Assembly: GCA_029987235.1 (NCBI GenBank)
Contig: DALTWF010000002.1
Span: 1 to 64,000, forward strand
Direction of reading: 5' to 3'
Length of the DNA: 64,000 nt
Origin: Methanocorpusculum sp.
GTDB lineage: Archaea; Halobacteriota; Methanomicrobia; Methanomicrobiales; Methanocorpusculaceae
Below the pieces are notes generated by a model. The model made no database searches. It saw only the letters and a list, made by a program, of their open reading frames with translations, and was not told the DNA's origin. Below are positions 43,062 to 51,969 of the stretch, piece by piece (position 1 is the first letter of the stretch; the number at the start of each line of letters is the position of its first letter). The position numbers were made by a program, and so were the translations under genes.

Positions 43062-45119
43062 ATGTCAGGAAAACCGACAAGAATGCTGTCTGAAGCAGAC
43101 GGATACACCCTGCTGCGTCAGTTTAACGTACCGGCACCTGTTTTTGAAATCGTAACCGACGCCGAAAGTGCTGCAAATGCCGCTGCAAAAATCGGCTACC
43201 CGGTGGTAATGAAAATCGTCTCCCCGCAGATTATACACAAAAGTGACGCAGGCGGAGTAATAGTCGGCGTAAAATCCGACGAAGAGGCAAAAGCCGCATT
43301 TAACAGGATTGTCGCAAACGTAACCGCATACAACAAAGATGCTGAAATCCGCGGCATCATCGTTGAAGAGATGGCCAAAAACGGTCTCGAATTTATCATC
43401 GGGGGAAAAATCGACCCTGCATTCGGTCGCGTAATCACCTTTGGACACGGAGGTACAATGGTCGAATACCACAAAGATGTTGCAATCCGTATTCTTCCCT
43501 GCACCGATGAAGAGCTCCGCGCAATGATTCATCAGATTAAGGCATACACCTTACTCAAAGGCTACCGTGGAGATGCCCCAAAAGACGAAGAATTCATCTT
43601 CCAGACACTCAAAAACGCATGCAATTTCTTTGAAAAGAACGACAAAGTTGTCGAATTCGATATCAACCCGCTGAAAATCTACGAAAAAGGCGGCTGCGCA
43701 GTCGATGCACGTGTAATCGTACAGGACGAACCCGTAGACCTCCCTCCCCACTATGACCAGGCGGATATTGTTCCCCTTGACTACTACAAGCCCAGAAGCA
43801 TCGCAGTAATCGGAGCATCCGATGACAAAACCAAAATGGGATACGCCGCATTCCATAATGTTCTCCAGTTCCCGGGCGATGTATACCCAGTCAATAATAA
43901 ACGCGACGAAATCCAAGGTGTAAAAGCATACAAATCAATAGGAGACATCCCCGGACCGGTAGATATGGCAGTAGTCACCGTTCCTGCAAAACTTGTACCG
44001 GGCATGATGGAGGAATGCGGTCAGAAAGGTGTAAAGATGGCCGTTGTCATCACCGCAGGATTCAAGGAGATGGACGAAAACGGCCGTGCACTGGAAAACC
44101 AGATAGTCGAAATCGCACACAGACACGGCATCAGAATTGTTGGTCCCAACTGCCTCGGACTAATTCTTCCGCCGTACAAACTTGACACCACCTATGTTTC
44201 AACCTCTCCCCTCCCTGGAGACATTGCATTCATCTCCCAGTCGGGCGCAATTGTAAATGCAGTTGTAGGCATTTCCCTTTCCGAAGGTCAGGAGATGGGC
44301 TTTTCCGAAGTCGTATCTGTTGGAAACCAGTGCGATTTATCCTTCCTCGACTACATGAGCTATGCCGAACGCGACCCCCACACCAAAGCAATCATCCTTT
44401 ATATTGAAGAGATTAAAAATGGTGTTGCCTTTATGGAGATGGCTCGCGAAATTATCAAGACAAAACCGATTGTTGCAATCAAGGCAGGCTCCTCCAAACG
44501 CGGACAGGCAGCAGCAGCCTCGCACACCGGTTCACTTTCCGGCGCATACGAAGTCTACATGGAAGCATTCAGAAAGTGCGGTGTGATTCCGGCAAAGACA
44601 CTTCCTGAAGCATTCCATCTTGCAGGCATCCTTTCGAAGATGAAGCAGCCCCTGAAAGGCAAGCGCGCAGTGGTTATCACCAATGCCGGAGGATTTGCCG
44701 TATTGTCCAACGACTATGCGGAAACCTGGGGTGTTGAAATCGTTGACCTGCCGGAAAAGCTCATCAACGAGATGAACACGTTCCTTCCACCCTTCTGGAA
44801 CAAGAATAACCCGATTGACTTGCTCGGCGATGCGGATGAAGAGCGGTTCCGCGGCGTTTTCGACGTGCTCTGTGCAAACCCTGAGTTCTGGGATATGGCA
44901 GTCTTAGTCAACTTCCCGAACAAAGTCTTAGGTCCTGAAGCGGTTGCACAGGTTCTGATTGACTTCCAGAAAAAGACAAAGAACCTCCTTGTCGGCTGCT
45001 TTGTCGGCGGTGACTGCTTAAAGCCGGGTGTACAATTACTGGCCCAGCATCAGATTCCGGTCTTTGATGAACTTGAGTCGGTGTACAGAACCTTAGGCCA
45101 GCTTGCCTGGAACAAATAA
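43062..45119 (+). CDS. ADP-forming acetate/acyl-CoA synthetase, fused beta-alpha
   Basis: This 685-residue enzyme interconverts acyl-CoA plus ADP and Pi with the free acid plus CoA and ATP. The order is ATP-grasp (beta-type) domain first (residues 1-225, with GYPVVMKIVSPQIIHKSDAG), then the CoA-binding and ligase domains of the alpha subunit (about 245-685). The phosphohistidine is His488 in ASHTGSLSG. Fused enzymes of this type exist in several archaea. In methanogens it may serve acetate assimilation or acyl-CoA energy recovery. It is a single transcription unit with operator-like palindromes upstream. Confidence 0.9.
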   Translation: MSGKPTRMLSEADGYTLLRQFNVPAPVFEIVTDAESAANAAAKIGYPVVMKIVSPQIIHKSDAGGVIVGVKSDEEAKAAFNRIVANVTAYNKDAEIRGIIVEEMAKNGLEFIIGGKIDPAFGRVITFGHGGTMVEYHKDVAIRILPCTDEELRAMIHQIKAYTLLKGYRGDAPKDEEFIFQTLKNACNFFEKNDKVVEFDINPLKIYEKGGCAVDARVIVQDEPVDLPPHYDQADIVPLDYYKPRSIAVIGASDDKTKMGYAAFHNVLQFPGDVYPVNNKRDEIQGVKAYKSIGDIPGPVDMAVVTVPAKLVPGMMEECGQKGVKMAVVITAGFKEMDENGRALENQIVEIAHRHGIRIVGPNCLGLILPPYKLDTTYVSTSPLPGDIAFISQSGAIVNAVVGISLSEGQEMGFSEVVSVGNQCDLSFLDYMSYAERDPHTKAIILYIEEIKNGVAFMEMAREIIKTKPIVAIKAGSSKRGQAAAASHTGSLSGAYEVYMEAFRKCGVIPAKTLPEAFHLAGILSKMKQPLKGKRAVVITNAGGFAVLSNDYAETWGVEIVDLPEKLINEMNTFLPPFWNKNNPIDLLGDADEERFRGVFDVLCANPEFWDMAVLVNFPNKVLGPEAVAQVLIDFQKKTKNLLVGCFVGGDCLKPGVQLLAQHQIPVFDELESVYRTLGQLAWNK

Positions 45120-45179
45120 TCTTTTTTTTATGCACTTATCCATACGCTCTTATATTTTCCAATCCAATACTATACAGAA

Positions 45180-45659
45180 ATGAAAAACGATTCAACTCTT
45201 GTAGAACTGCGGGGTCACGTTTTAAAAGGCTGCAGCGTAGTAACAGTAATCATATATCTGCTGATTGCCCTGCTGCTTGTGGTAACAGCAGTTGCAGGCT
45301 TTATCGACACTGTCCTTATGATAATAAATGCTGTTCAGAATCCGGTTCCCGGAACTCTTACCGCAATTCTTCAGTCGATTCTGTTTCTGATTATCATTGT
45401 TACCTTAATTGACATGGTCCGGTCCTATGTGAAATTAGGCCGTGTTCTGCTCCGTCCGATATTTATCGCAGGGATTACTACTATGGTCAGACGGCTGCTG
45501 GTAGATGCCAATCTTGTGTTTATAGATTTATTAGGCAATATTCTGGTAATTATCGGTCTTACCGCCTGTCTGATTTTCTTAAGCATTGAGGAACGAAAGA
45601 CTATGGCCATGGCAAAAGAGCTGGATAAAAAGCCGCTTGACAGCGAAGAATATGAATAA
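45180..45659 (+). CDS. PsiE-family membrane protein
   Basis: This 159-residue protein has four membrane helices (about residues 18-45, 60-82, 95-108 and 115-135) and belongs to the PsiE family, which in bacteria is induced by phosphate starvation but has no known biochemical role. The N-terminal helix VVTVIIYLLIALLLVV and the loop RRLLVDANLVFIDLLG are typical. The start is 60 bases after the acyl-CoA synthetase stop. Confidence 0.72.
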   Translation: MKNDSTLVELRGHVLKGCSVVTVIIYLLIALLLVVTAVAGFIDTVLMIINAVQNPVPGTLTAILQSILFLIIIVTLIDMVRSYVKLGRVLLRPIFIAGITTMVRRLLVDANLVFIDLLGNILVIIGLTACLIFLSIEERKTMAMAKELDKKPLDSEEYE

Positions 45660-45692
45660 AAATAGTTATAATTAAAAAAAAATCTTTTTTTT

Positions 45693-48497
45693 TTATCCGC
45701 ACAGTTCTTTCAGTACGGCAGTCAGAGTGTCGATTTCTGCTTCAGTGTTCAAAAACGACACGCATGCACGCACGGTTCCATCCTGAGCCCCGAGATATCG
45801 CATAAGAGGTTCGGCACAGTGCATTCCTGACCGCACGGCAATACCGTGTTCATCATCAAGCCACTGCGCCACTTCATGCGGGGAATATCCGTCAACCGTA
45901 AATGACACCGTTCCAATGCGTCGGTCCGCATCTTTGCAGCAGTAAAGATGGACGCCCTCTATTTTTTCAAGCCCAGAAATGAGGCGCTGGCTAAGTGCTT
46001 TTTCCCGGGCAGACACCGCATCCATACCGATTGCAGAAAGAAAATCCACAGCAGCACCCAGCGCGATTCCTCCTGCAATATTAGGCGTTCCCGCCTCGAA
46101 TTTATGAAATCCCTTTGCCGGCACAAAATCCTCGTCCCCTACCGACTCAATCATACCTCCTCCCAGAACCCACGGCTTAAGAATGTCTTCTTTCATCCAT
46201 AAAACGCCTGTTCCGGTCGGACCGTATATTTTGTGACCGGAAAATGCATAAAAGTCGCAGCCGAGTTCTTCCATGTTCAGCTTCATGTGCGGTGCGGTCT
46301 GTGCCCCGTCGACAAATAAAAGCGCGCCGTACTTTTTGCAAAGCGCCGCAATTTCGGACACCGGGGTTACCGTGCCGCAGACATTTGATGCATGGGTTAC
46401 CGCGGCAAGTTTTACGTCTCCTTCGGCAAATACGGCGCGCATTGCATCCATATCAAGCGTTAAATCATCTTTAAGCCCGATTACTTTTATCTGCACCCCG
46501 TTTTCGGAAAGGGCGCGCCACGGAAGCAGATTTGAGTGATGTTCAAGTGCCGTGACAAGTATTACATCACCCGGTTTGAAATCAAGCCCGCGGGCAACGA
46601 TGTTTACCGATTCGGTGGTGTTTTTGGTAAATACCGTAATGCCTTTTTCGCCGCTGATGAACGAAGCGACTTTTTCATGGGCATACCAGTATTTCTGGGT
46701 TGCAATTCGTGTCAGCCGATGCACACCGCGCCCCACATTTGCCCGGTAGTTTTCCTCAAAATCTGTATATGCATTGATTACCTGACGCGGGGAAAATGCG
46801 GTTGCACCGCTGTCGAAATAAATTTCCTCGCCAACCATCGGAAATTCGCTGCGGATTTTTTCAACGTCAATTTCCGGGATCACTTCGTCGATTTCAACAA
46901 TATCACCGGCTTTTCCCTCAGGCATAAGGGATGCAACCGATGCAGGAGTGCTGCGCCTGACTTTCTCCCCTGACAGATTCAGGTTCTTTTCGCGGATTAT
47001 CTCCTGCATCTTTGGCGGAAGTTCCTTCCAGCGCCACAGACCCCATTGTATGAATTCGGGGGGCAGATCTCGCTCATCCGACCATTTTTTCAGGAAATTG
47101 TCCCAGCGTTCTGCCATTTCAGGGTGGGTGGCATGCATCGTTTCAAGTTCGGATTCAAGCATGGCAGGACATAAATAGCAGCCGATACGCTCGTATCCGC
47201 GTTCATATAAGGGGTTATACGGGATTTTGCGGAGCCAGAGGTATAAAAACACATCAAGTGCGCGCCAGGAGCGTATCGGAGATAAGTTCATCTGAAGTGG
47301 ATTTGCCGGATTCTGTGTTACCGCTTCAATTCCGGCTCTGTTCCACGATTCATACCAGCGGTTGCCCTGAACGGTAAGGCACTCGCCTGTTTCTGCCAGA
47401 TGGACCTTAAGCGGGTTTAATTTGAGCAGTTTGCAGCACCACCGGTGGTCTTTTGCAGGCGGACCTGCTTTTTCCACGGCCTGCCAGAAATTGCCTGCCT
47501 TTTCGATGAACTGCACATTCTGTGATTTGACAAATTCAATCGTTTCCGGAAATTCAAGACCGGTATCGATGAAAAATGCCTCAGAAACGCCTGCCTTCTG
47601 TGCTATATGCCAGACTGCCGTACTGTCTTTTCCGCCGGAAAACGAACAGTTTACCTTCGGCTTTAAGGAAAGATTTGCACGTATTTCACGAACGGCTGTG
47701 CGTTCAAGGTTTTTGAGGTGGAACGCATTCTTTTCCACGACCTGATACCAGTCCGGATTGGGCATGGATTTTGCCGGTTCAACCGTGCCCAGTTCCTTTA
47801 TTTTAAGCGTACTTCCCTTTAAAATGCCGGTGCCGTACTTGTTTTTGTATTTTACAATTACCGTGCCGTCTGAAATGCCTTTGGTGCGGACGGCAATTTT
47901 TTTGCCCCCGATACGTCCTTCCGGCACCGATTCTGCATCGGTGTCAAGATTTATGATGCCCATGTCTGCTTTGCCGATGAAAAAGGGCAGAGCCTCTGAT
48001 TCGATGTCAATGGTGAAGCGCCGCTCGACCGGGTCAAAGGAAAGACGCGCAAACCGGATGCCGTTTGCGATAATCAGGTCATTTCGGTCAAGACCCCCCT
48101 CTTTATTCAGGACAAGGACTTTGGGCAGTGTTACTTTTTCACCGAACCGCTCATGAACCAGCCGAGAAATCAGGGCATAATCGGCCTCTAATGCCGGGCG
48201 GACATCAAACGGCTGCTGAAGTGGTATTTTTATCGAATCCGAATTGCAGTAACAGGTTTTTGCAATCAAAGGGATATTGCATTTCGGACACCAGAACAGA
48301 TATTTCATGATGTCTGCGCGAAGCGTATCCTTGCGTGTAGTTTCAAGCCCCAGGGATTTCTGAGGTTCGGAACGTTCCTTTCTTTCCCTGCGGTCGTATT
48401 TTTTCCCGGTATAGGGTTTTTTTGCCTGATTGTCCCGGGACTTCACAATTGACCTAGCGGCTTTATGGTAGTTTGGTTTTTTGTATTCGTGCGGCAC
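45693..48497 (-). CDS. Fusion of PAPS-reductase-like PP-loop domain and cysteine desulfurase
   Basis: This 934-residue protein joins two enzymes. A basic N-terminus leads to a zinc-ribbon-like region (WCPKCNIPLIAKTCYC, near residues 69-84) and a PUA-like or substrate-binding part. Then comes a phosphoadenosine-phosphosulfate-reductase-type PP-loop domain with SGGKDS at 287-292, DTGLEFPET and HRWCCKLLKLNPL. From about residue 560 there is a full SufS-like cysteine desulfurase: PLP lysine Lys756 (SGHKIYGPTG) and catalytic Cys894 (SGMHCAEP). The desulfurase would release sulfane sulfur, and the PP-loop domain could use it to thiolate a substrate. The substrate is not evident. It is divergent from the antiporter gene. 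Confidence 0.9.
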   Translation of the reverse strand: MPHEYKKPNYHKAARSIVKSRDNQAKKPYTGKKYDRRERKERSEPQKSLGLETTRKDTLRADIMKYLFWCPKCNIPLIAKTCYCNSDSIKIPLQQPFDVRPALEADYALISRLVHERFGEKVTLPKVLVLNKEGGLDRNDLIIANGIRFARLSFDPVERRFTIDIESEALPFFIGKADMGIINLDTDAESVPEGRIGGKKIAVRTKGISDGTVIVKYKNKYGTGILKGSTLKIKELGTVEPAKSMPNPDWYQVVEKNAFHLKNLERTAVREIRANLSLKPKVNCSFSGGKDSTAVWHIAQKAGVSEAFFIDTGLEFPETIEFVKSQNVQFIEKAGNFWQAVEKAGPPAKDHRWCCKLLKLNPLKVHLAETGECLTVQGNRWYESWNRAGIEAVTQNPANPLQMNLSPIRSWRALDVFLYLWLRKIPYNPLYERGYERIGCYLCPAMLESELETMHATHPEMAERWDNFLKKWSDERDLPPEFIQWGLWRWKELPPKMQEIIREKNLNLSGEKVRRSTPASVASLMPEGKAGDIVEIDEVIPEIDVEKIRSEFPMVGEEIYFDSGATAFSPRQVINAYTDFEENYRANVGRGVHRLTRIATQKYWYAHEKVASFISGEKGITVFTKNTTESVNIVARGLDFKPGDVILVTALEHHSNLLPWRALSENGVQIKVIGLKDDLTLDMDAMRAVFAEGDVKLAAVTHASNVCGTVTPVSEIAALCKKYGALLFVDGAQTAPHMKLNMEELGCDFYAFSGHKIYGPTGTGVLWMKEDILKPWVLGGGMIESVGDEDFVPAKGFHKFEAGTPNIAGGIALGAAVDFLSAIGMDAVSAREKALSQRLISGLEKIEGVHLYCCKDADRRIGTVSFTVDGYSPHEVAQWLDDEHGIAVRSGMHCAEPLMRYLGAQDGTVRACVSFLNTEAEIDTLTAVLKELCG

Positions 48498-48612
48498 AGT
48501 TAGTGTTTATATTGGTGCTTGATATGGAATAGACTTTGCATGAGGTATGCCCGTACACATCTTTTTATCTCATCCTCGCTAATACTATATATAGAGGGAA
48601 GGCAGCCTTCAT

Positions 48613-50688
48613 ATGTTTGAAAACCCCATATCCGACTATATAAACAGTTTAAGCGCAGACTTGTCCGGAGAAGCGGCACTGATGTTTTCCGTATTCATTG
48701 TGCTTGTCTGTGCAATTCTTGTTATCTTTGTCGGACGCAAATTCAGAATTCCGCTGATTATAGGATATTTCATAACTGGAATTATTGTAGGGCCGTCTGT
48801 CTTAGGGCTTGTTGCTACCGACCAGGTGCAACTGCTTGCCGACTTCGGCATTGTTCTTCTGATGTTTACGATAGGTCTTGAAATGTCGTTGAAGAACCTG
48901 CTATCCATGAAGCGGATTGTCCTTATCGGTGGCGGCATACAGGTCTGTCTGACTACAGCCGTAATGTGCCTAATTATGCACTTTATTGTCGGTCTGCCTT
49001 TAAATACGGCATTTTTAATAGGCATGATGGTAGCAGCGTCATCAACTGCCATTGTATTGTCACTGTATCAGAAAAGCGGCGAGGCCGAAAAGCAGCATGG
49101 TAAAATCGCACTGGGCATTCTTATTTTTCAGGACCTTGCAGTTATCCCGATGATGCTGTTATGCCCGCTTCTTGCAGACCAGAATGTCAATGTTACTGAA
49201 TCGCTGATTCAACTTGGTCTGGGTCTTTTAGGGATGTTTGTTATCCTTATCGCCGCAATTTATCTTGTGCCGAGGATTCTGCGAAAAGTTGCGCTTACGA
49301 GAAGCAGCGAACTGTTCATCATTTCAGTGGTTGTAATCTGTTTCGGTATTGCCGGGCTGATGTCTCTTGCAGGAATCAGTCTTGCGCTTGGTGCGTTCCT
49401 TGCGGGACTTGCAATTTCGGAGTCAGACTACTGTCATGAGGTTATCGGTCAGGTTATGCCTCTGCGTGATATTCTGACCAGTTTCTTCTTTGTTTCGCTG
49501 GGTATGATGCTGGATCTGACGTTTTTCATCGAAAACATCTGGGTTGTTATCATGCTTTCGCTTGCCATTATCATGATCAAGTGTCTGATTAATTGCTTTT
49601 CAGTCAGGATTGTGAAAAAGGTTGCGACCGGCACTGCTATTCTTTCGGGTATCGGGCTTGCGCAGATTGGTGAATTTTCGTTTGTGCTTGGAAAAGAGGG
49701 GCTCGGTCTTGGTGTCCTTTCAGATAGTGTGTATCAGTTTTTCCTTGGTATTGCTCTGCTGACGATGATGGCAACTCCTCTGCTGATTAAGGCAGGGCCG
49801 AAGATTTCATCTGTCTTTTCTTCGGAGATGGTGCAGACGAAGGGCGGGGGGATTTCGCACTTTGAGGAGAAATCGCATGTCATTATTGTAGGGTACGGGC
49901 TTGCGGGAAGATATGTTGCGCGTGCTCTCAGGAAGGTGGGTATTCCGTATATCATTATTGAGCTGAATCCAGATACGGTTTCGGCAGAGCGGAAAAAAGG
50001 TGAAAATATCGTTTACGGTGATGCTTCGCATGAGTCTATGCTGAAGTATGCGGATATTGAGTGTGCACAGACGCTTGTGGTCAGTATTCCGAATATGGAT
50101 TCGGTGAAGGCGATTATTTCGCTTGCGCGGCGGATGAATCCGAAAATTGGTATTATTACACGGTCGCGGTTTATTTCGGAGACGAAGACGCTTTATTCGC
50201 TTGGTGCGGATGAGGTGATTGTGGATGAGCGTGAGGCGGCTATTCAGGCGTTCAGGCGTATTTTATCCAATGAGCAGGTGCCTTTGCAGGATATTGATGT
50301 GTATGCGCAGCAGCTGCGTAATGATATGTACAATAAGTATATCGAGACGCCGGTTACGTCGCATATCAGGCGTGAGGGGCGCGGGTCGTTTCTGAATGTG
50401 TTTATGCTGAAAATGCGCAGAAGCGAGGAGAAGGAGTCATCGGACAAGTCGTTTGTTGAGCAGATTCGTGTCGAGGAGGGGGCGGCGGTTGCCGGGCGGC
50501 TTTTGTCAGAACTTCATCTGCGTGCGGAGTTCGGTGTTTCTGTTATTGCGGTGCGGAAGGCGGATGCGGATGCGGTTGTTTCGCCGGACGGGGAAACCAG
50601 ACTTTGTGCGGGTGATTTGATTGTTGTTATCGGTGAGCGGAGTTCGATTCAGAAGATGACGCCGTTGTTTGTGCGGAGGAATGTGTAA
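48613..50688 (+). CDS. Kef-type cation:proton antiporter with TrkA-N and TrkA-C domains
   Basis: This 691-residue protein has a CPA2/Kef-type transporter domain (residues about 15-395, with GIVLLMFTIGLEMSLKNL and SIVVICFG-like segments such as ELFIISVVVICFGIAGLM). A Rossmann-type TrkA-N domain follows (about 415-530, HVIIVGYGLAGRYVARALRK, with the GxGxxG pattern). A TrkA-C domain ends the protein (about 605-690). It probably exports K+ or Na+ in exchange for protons and is gated by NAD(H) or a nucleotide. TATA-like ACTATATATAG lies at about 48584-48594. Confidence 0.93.
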   Translation: MFENPISDYINSLSADLSGEAALMFSVFIVLVCAILVIFVGRKFRIPLIIGYFITGIIVGPSVLGLVATDQVQLLADFGIVLLMFTIGLEMSLKNLLSMKRIVLIGGGIQVCLTTAVMCLIMHFIVGLPLNTAFLIGMMVAASSTAIVLSLYQKSGEAEKQHGKIALGILIFQDLAVIPMMLLCPLLADQNVNVTESLIQLGLGLLGMFVILIAAIYLVPRILRKVALTRSSELFIISVVVICFGIAGLMSLAGISLALGAFLAGLAISESDYCHEVIGQVMPLRDILTSFFFVSLGMMLDLTFFIENIWVVIMLSLAIIMIKCLINCFSVRIVKKVATGTAILSGIGLAQIGEFSFVLGKEGLGLGVLSDSVYQFFLGIALLTMMATPLLIKAGPKISSVFSSEMVQTKGGGISHFEEKSHVIIVGYGLAGRYVARALRKVGIPYIIIELNPDTVSAERKKGENIVYGDASHESMLKYADIECAQTLVVSIPNMDSVKAIISLARRMNPKIGIITRSRFISETKTLYSLGADEVIVDEREAAIQAFRRILSNEQVPLQDIDVYAQQLRNDMYNKYIETPVTSHIRREGRGSFLNVFMLKMRRSEEKESSDKSFVEQIRVEEGAAVAGRLLSELHLRAEFGVSVIAVRKADADAVVSPDGETRLCAGDLIVVIGERSSIQKMTPLFVRRNV

Positions 50689-51008
50689 AATAATAAAAAT
50701 CAGAATAGATATTATATTTTTCTGCCTGATGGAAGGCAGTGCCGTTTGATGCCGGTTTTTTCTTTTGCGGAGGTTTCTTTTTTGCTGCGGAGTTTGTTGT
50801 TTTCGGTTGCAAGTTTGCGCAGGGTGTCTATGGATTTTCCTTTGCCCATGTTTTTTCCCTGATGCAGTGTTGTTTCGGGTGCGCTCATTCTTATGTTTTT
50901 ATGGTTTCGTGGATATTTATGGGTTTGGTTCGGGTTCTGCAGGAGTGTGGAACAATATCTTTTTATTTATGCAGGGTTAATATGTAAAGACACGAAAGTG
51001 TTTGTAAT
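50689..51008. other. Intergenic region before tRNA-Ala
   Basis: The region holds one microprotein gene on the minus strand (50712-50849, described separately) and the tRNA-Ala promoter. TTTTTATTTATG at about 50960-50972 is the likely promoter element. A small ACAC-GAAA-GTGT hairpin is at 50990-51001, just before the tRNA. Confidence 0.45.
50712..50849 (-). CDS. Candidate microprotein, 45 aa, lysine-rich
   Basis: The minus strand encodes a 45-residue basic protein, beginning MGKGKSIDTLRKLATENNK and ending HCLPSGRKI. About 30 percent of residues are Lys or Arg, and the codons resemble those of nearby genes. The sequence CAGGGAAAAAAC just before the ATG is a weak ribosome-binding site. An upstream in-frame ATG at 50888 would add 13 residues (MSAPETTLHQGKN). 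The single Cys and the basic charge suggest nucleic-acid or ribosome binding, which I cannot confirm. Confidence 0.5.
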   Translation of the reverse strand: MGKGKSIDTLRKLATENNKLRSKKETSAKEKTGIKRHCLPSGRKI

Positions 51009-51080
51009 GGGCCGGTAGATCAGGGGTAGATCGCTACATTGGCATTGTAGAGGCCGCGGGTTCAATTTCCGCTCGGTCCA
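51009..51080 (+). tRNA. tRNA-Ala (anticodon GGC)
   Basis: The cloverleaf is visible: acceptor GGGCCGG paired with TCGGTCC, a D arm with GATC...GATC, and anticodon stem CTACA/TGTAG around TTGGCAT, giving GGC. The T arm has GCGGG-TTCAATT-TCCGC-like pairing, and the discriminator is A51080. CCA is not encoded. The 3' 42 bases plus three downstream bases are repeated exactly at 51970-52014, so this gene carries the left attachment site of an integrated element. Confidence 0.94.
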
Positions 51081-51342
51081 CTTGTTTTTCATCTTTATTT
51101 ATTAAAATATTAGCAATATTGCCAAAATTCTCTGTATTTTTCGATGAAATTAAGATAAAATCTCCATTTGTATAATTCTGTGCTTCTCCTAAACCGTAAC
51201 GAAGGTTATTTAGCGAGTTTTCAAGGAAACGAGACATATTAAAGCCCTTTTTGGTCCAATACTCATAAAGTTCCCTGTCCACATTGAGATGAATATGTTT
51301 TTTCAATCTCTTCTCTTTTTGCTTGTTTTTGTGTTTTGACAT
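51034..51342 (-). CDS. RHH-type DNA-binding protein of the mini element, reading into tRNA-Ala
   Basis: This 102-residue protein is very basic at the N-terminus (MSKHKNKQKEKRLKKHIHL). It has a ribbon-helix-helix-like core (about residues 15-50, KKHIHLNVDRELYEYWTKKG, then NMSRFLENSLNNLRYGL). RHH proteins of this type act as copy-number or antitoxin-like repressors. The last 16 residues (QVDRAEIEPAASTMPM) are translated from the antisense strand of tRNA-Ala, and the stop is at 51034-51036. The start at 51342 lies beside the iterons at 51364-51393, so it probably regulates itself. Confidence 0.7.
   Translation of the reverse strand: MSKHKNKQKEKRLKKHIHLNVDRELYEYWTKKGFNMSRFLENSLNNLRYGLGEAQNYTNGDFILISSKNTENFGNIANILINKDEKQVDRAEIEPAASTMPM
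51039..51083 (+). repeat. Left attachment site (attL), 45 bp
   Basis: This copy starts in the anticodon loop (TTGGCATTGTAG) and ends three bases past the discriminator (CCACTT). It is identical over 45 bases to 51970-52014. The base before it differs (A against G), and the base after differs (G against T), so the limits are sharp. Confidence 0.9.
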
Positions 51343-51352
51343 GTTTATTCCA

Positions 51353-51403
51353 AACCAATCAAAATGTGTTCACATGTGTTCACATATGTTCACATTATTG
51401 GTT
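51353..51403. promoter_or_regulatory. Three 10-bp iterons within a flanking inverted repeat
   Basis: The 10-mer ATGTGTTCAC occurs at 51364-51373 and 51374-51383, followed by the variant ATATGTTCAC at 51384-51393. The set is bracketed by AACCAAT (51353-51359) and ATTGGTT (51397-51403). The array lies just upstream of the RHH start, the usual position for an RHH-protein operator, and could also serve as a replication iteron. Confidence 0.7.
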
Positions 51404-51604
51404 CGCCCCCCTGTTCGTTGTCTGAAAATATAAAGTACTGCACGAAGGGATTGAATGGCTGAAGTGGGATTAATAGAAGGATTCTGGGGAGGGGTTTTCG
51501 GGTAATGTGTTTGGTTTACCTGATGCGAGATGATGAATAGGATTGAAGATATGAAGGAGTTGTGGGGTGGTAGTTTGATATGGGAGAAGTGACTATTATT
51601 TATC

Positions 51605-51733
51605 ATGGATGTAACTGATTTATTAGTAATTGAGAAAGAGTTAGAGAAAATGAATGAGAAACTGCAGTTACTGATTGATTTAGAAGTAACACAAAACAAA
51701 ATTCTAGAAAAAATATATTACATGATGCGGTAA
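51605..51733 (+). CDS. Candidate coiled-coil microprotein, 42 aa
   Basis: The plus strand holds a 42-residue frame, beginning MDVTDLLVIEKELEKMNEKL and ending YYMMR, with a regular heptad pattern of Leu/Ile/Met. An in-frame TGA 12 bases upstream of the ATG limits the start. A purine-rich GGAGAAGTGA lies about 20 bases upstream, a little far for a ribosome-binding site. Its function in the mini element is unknown; proteins of this size are often coat or regulatory factors in small elements. Confidence 0.45.
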   Translation: MDVTDLLVIEKELEKMNEKLQLLIDLEVTQNKILEKIYYMMR

Positions 51734-51969
51734 TTTTACTTATTTCTCTCTTTTTTAATCATTAGAATATTGATTTTCTGAGTATGTTTGAAAATTGCGT
51801 GACTCCGGGATATGAGTCCACTAAATCCCCAGAGTCAAAAGTAGTTCATCACATCATGGGGTGTGACAGTAGATTGTTGGATTCGTGACGAGATAAGATA
51901 GTAGGTCAGATTGCAGGTAGGAGCATATGCTTGTATGCTTCTTGGTAGATTGGAGGGTAGATTGAGGGG
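51734..51969. other. Right part of the mini element
   Basis: There is no convincing gene. Two 12-bp direct repeats, GGTAGATTGGAG and GGTAGATTGAGG, lie at 51944-51955 and 51956-51967, immediately inside the right attachment site. GTAGGTCAGATTGCAGGTAGG at 51901-51921 resembles them loosely. These could be arm-type binding sites for the missing integrase. Confidence 0.4.

Noticed and set aside
51370..51699. 109-codon minus-strand frame in the mini element
   Set aside because: Its Ser/Asn/Phe-rich composition and overlap with the iterons and the micro-ORF argue against coding.
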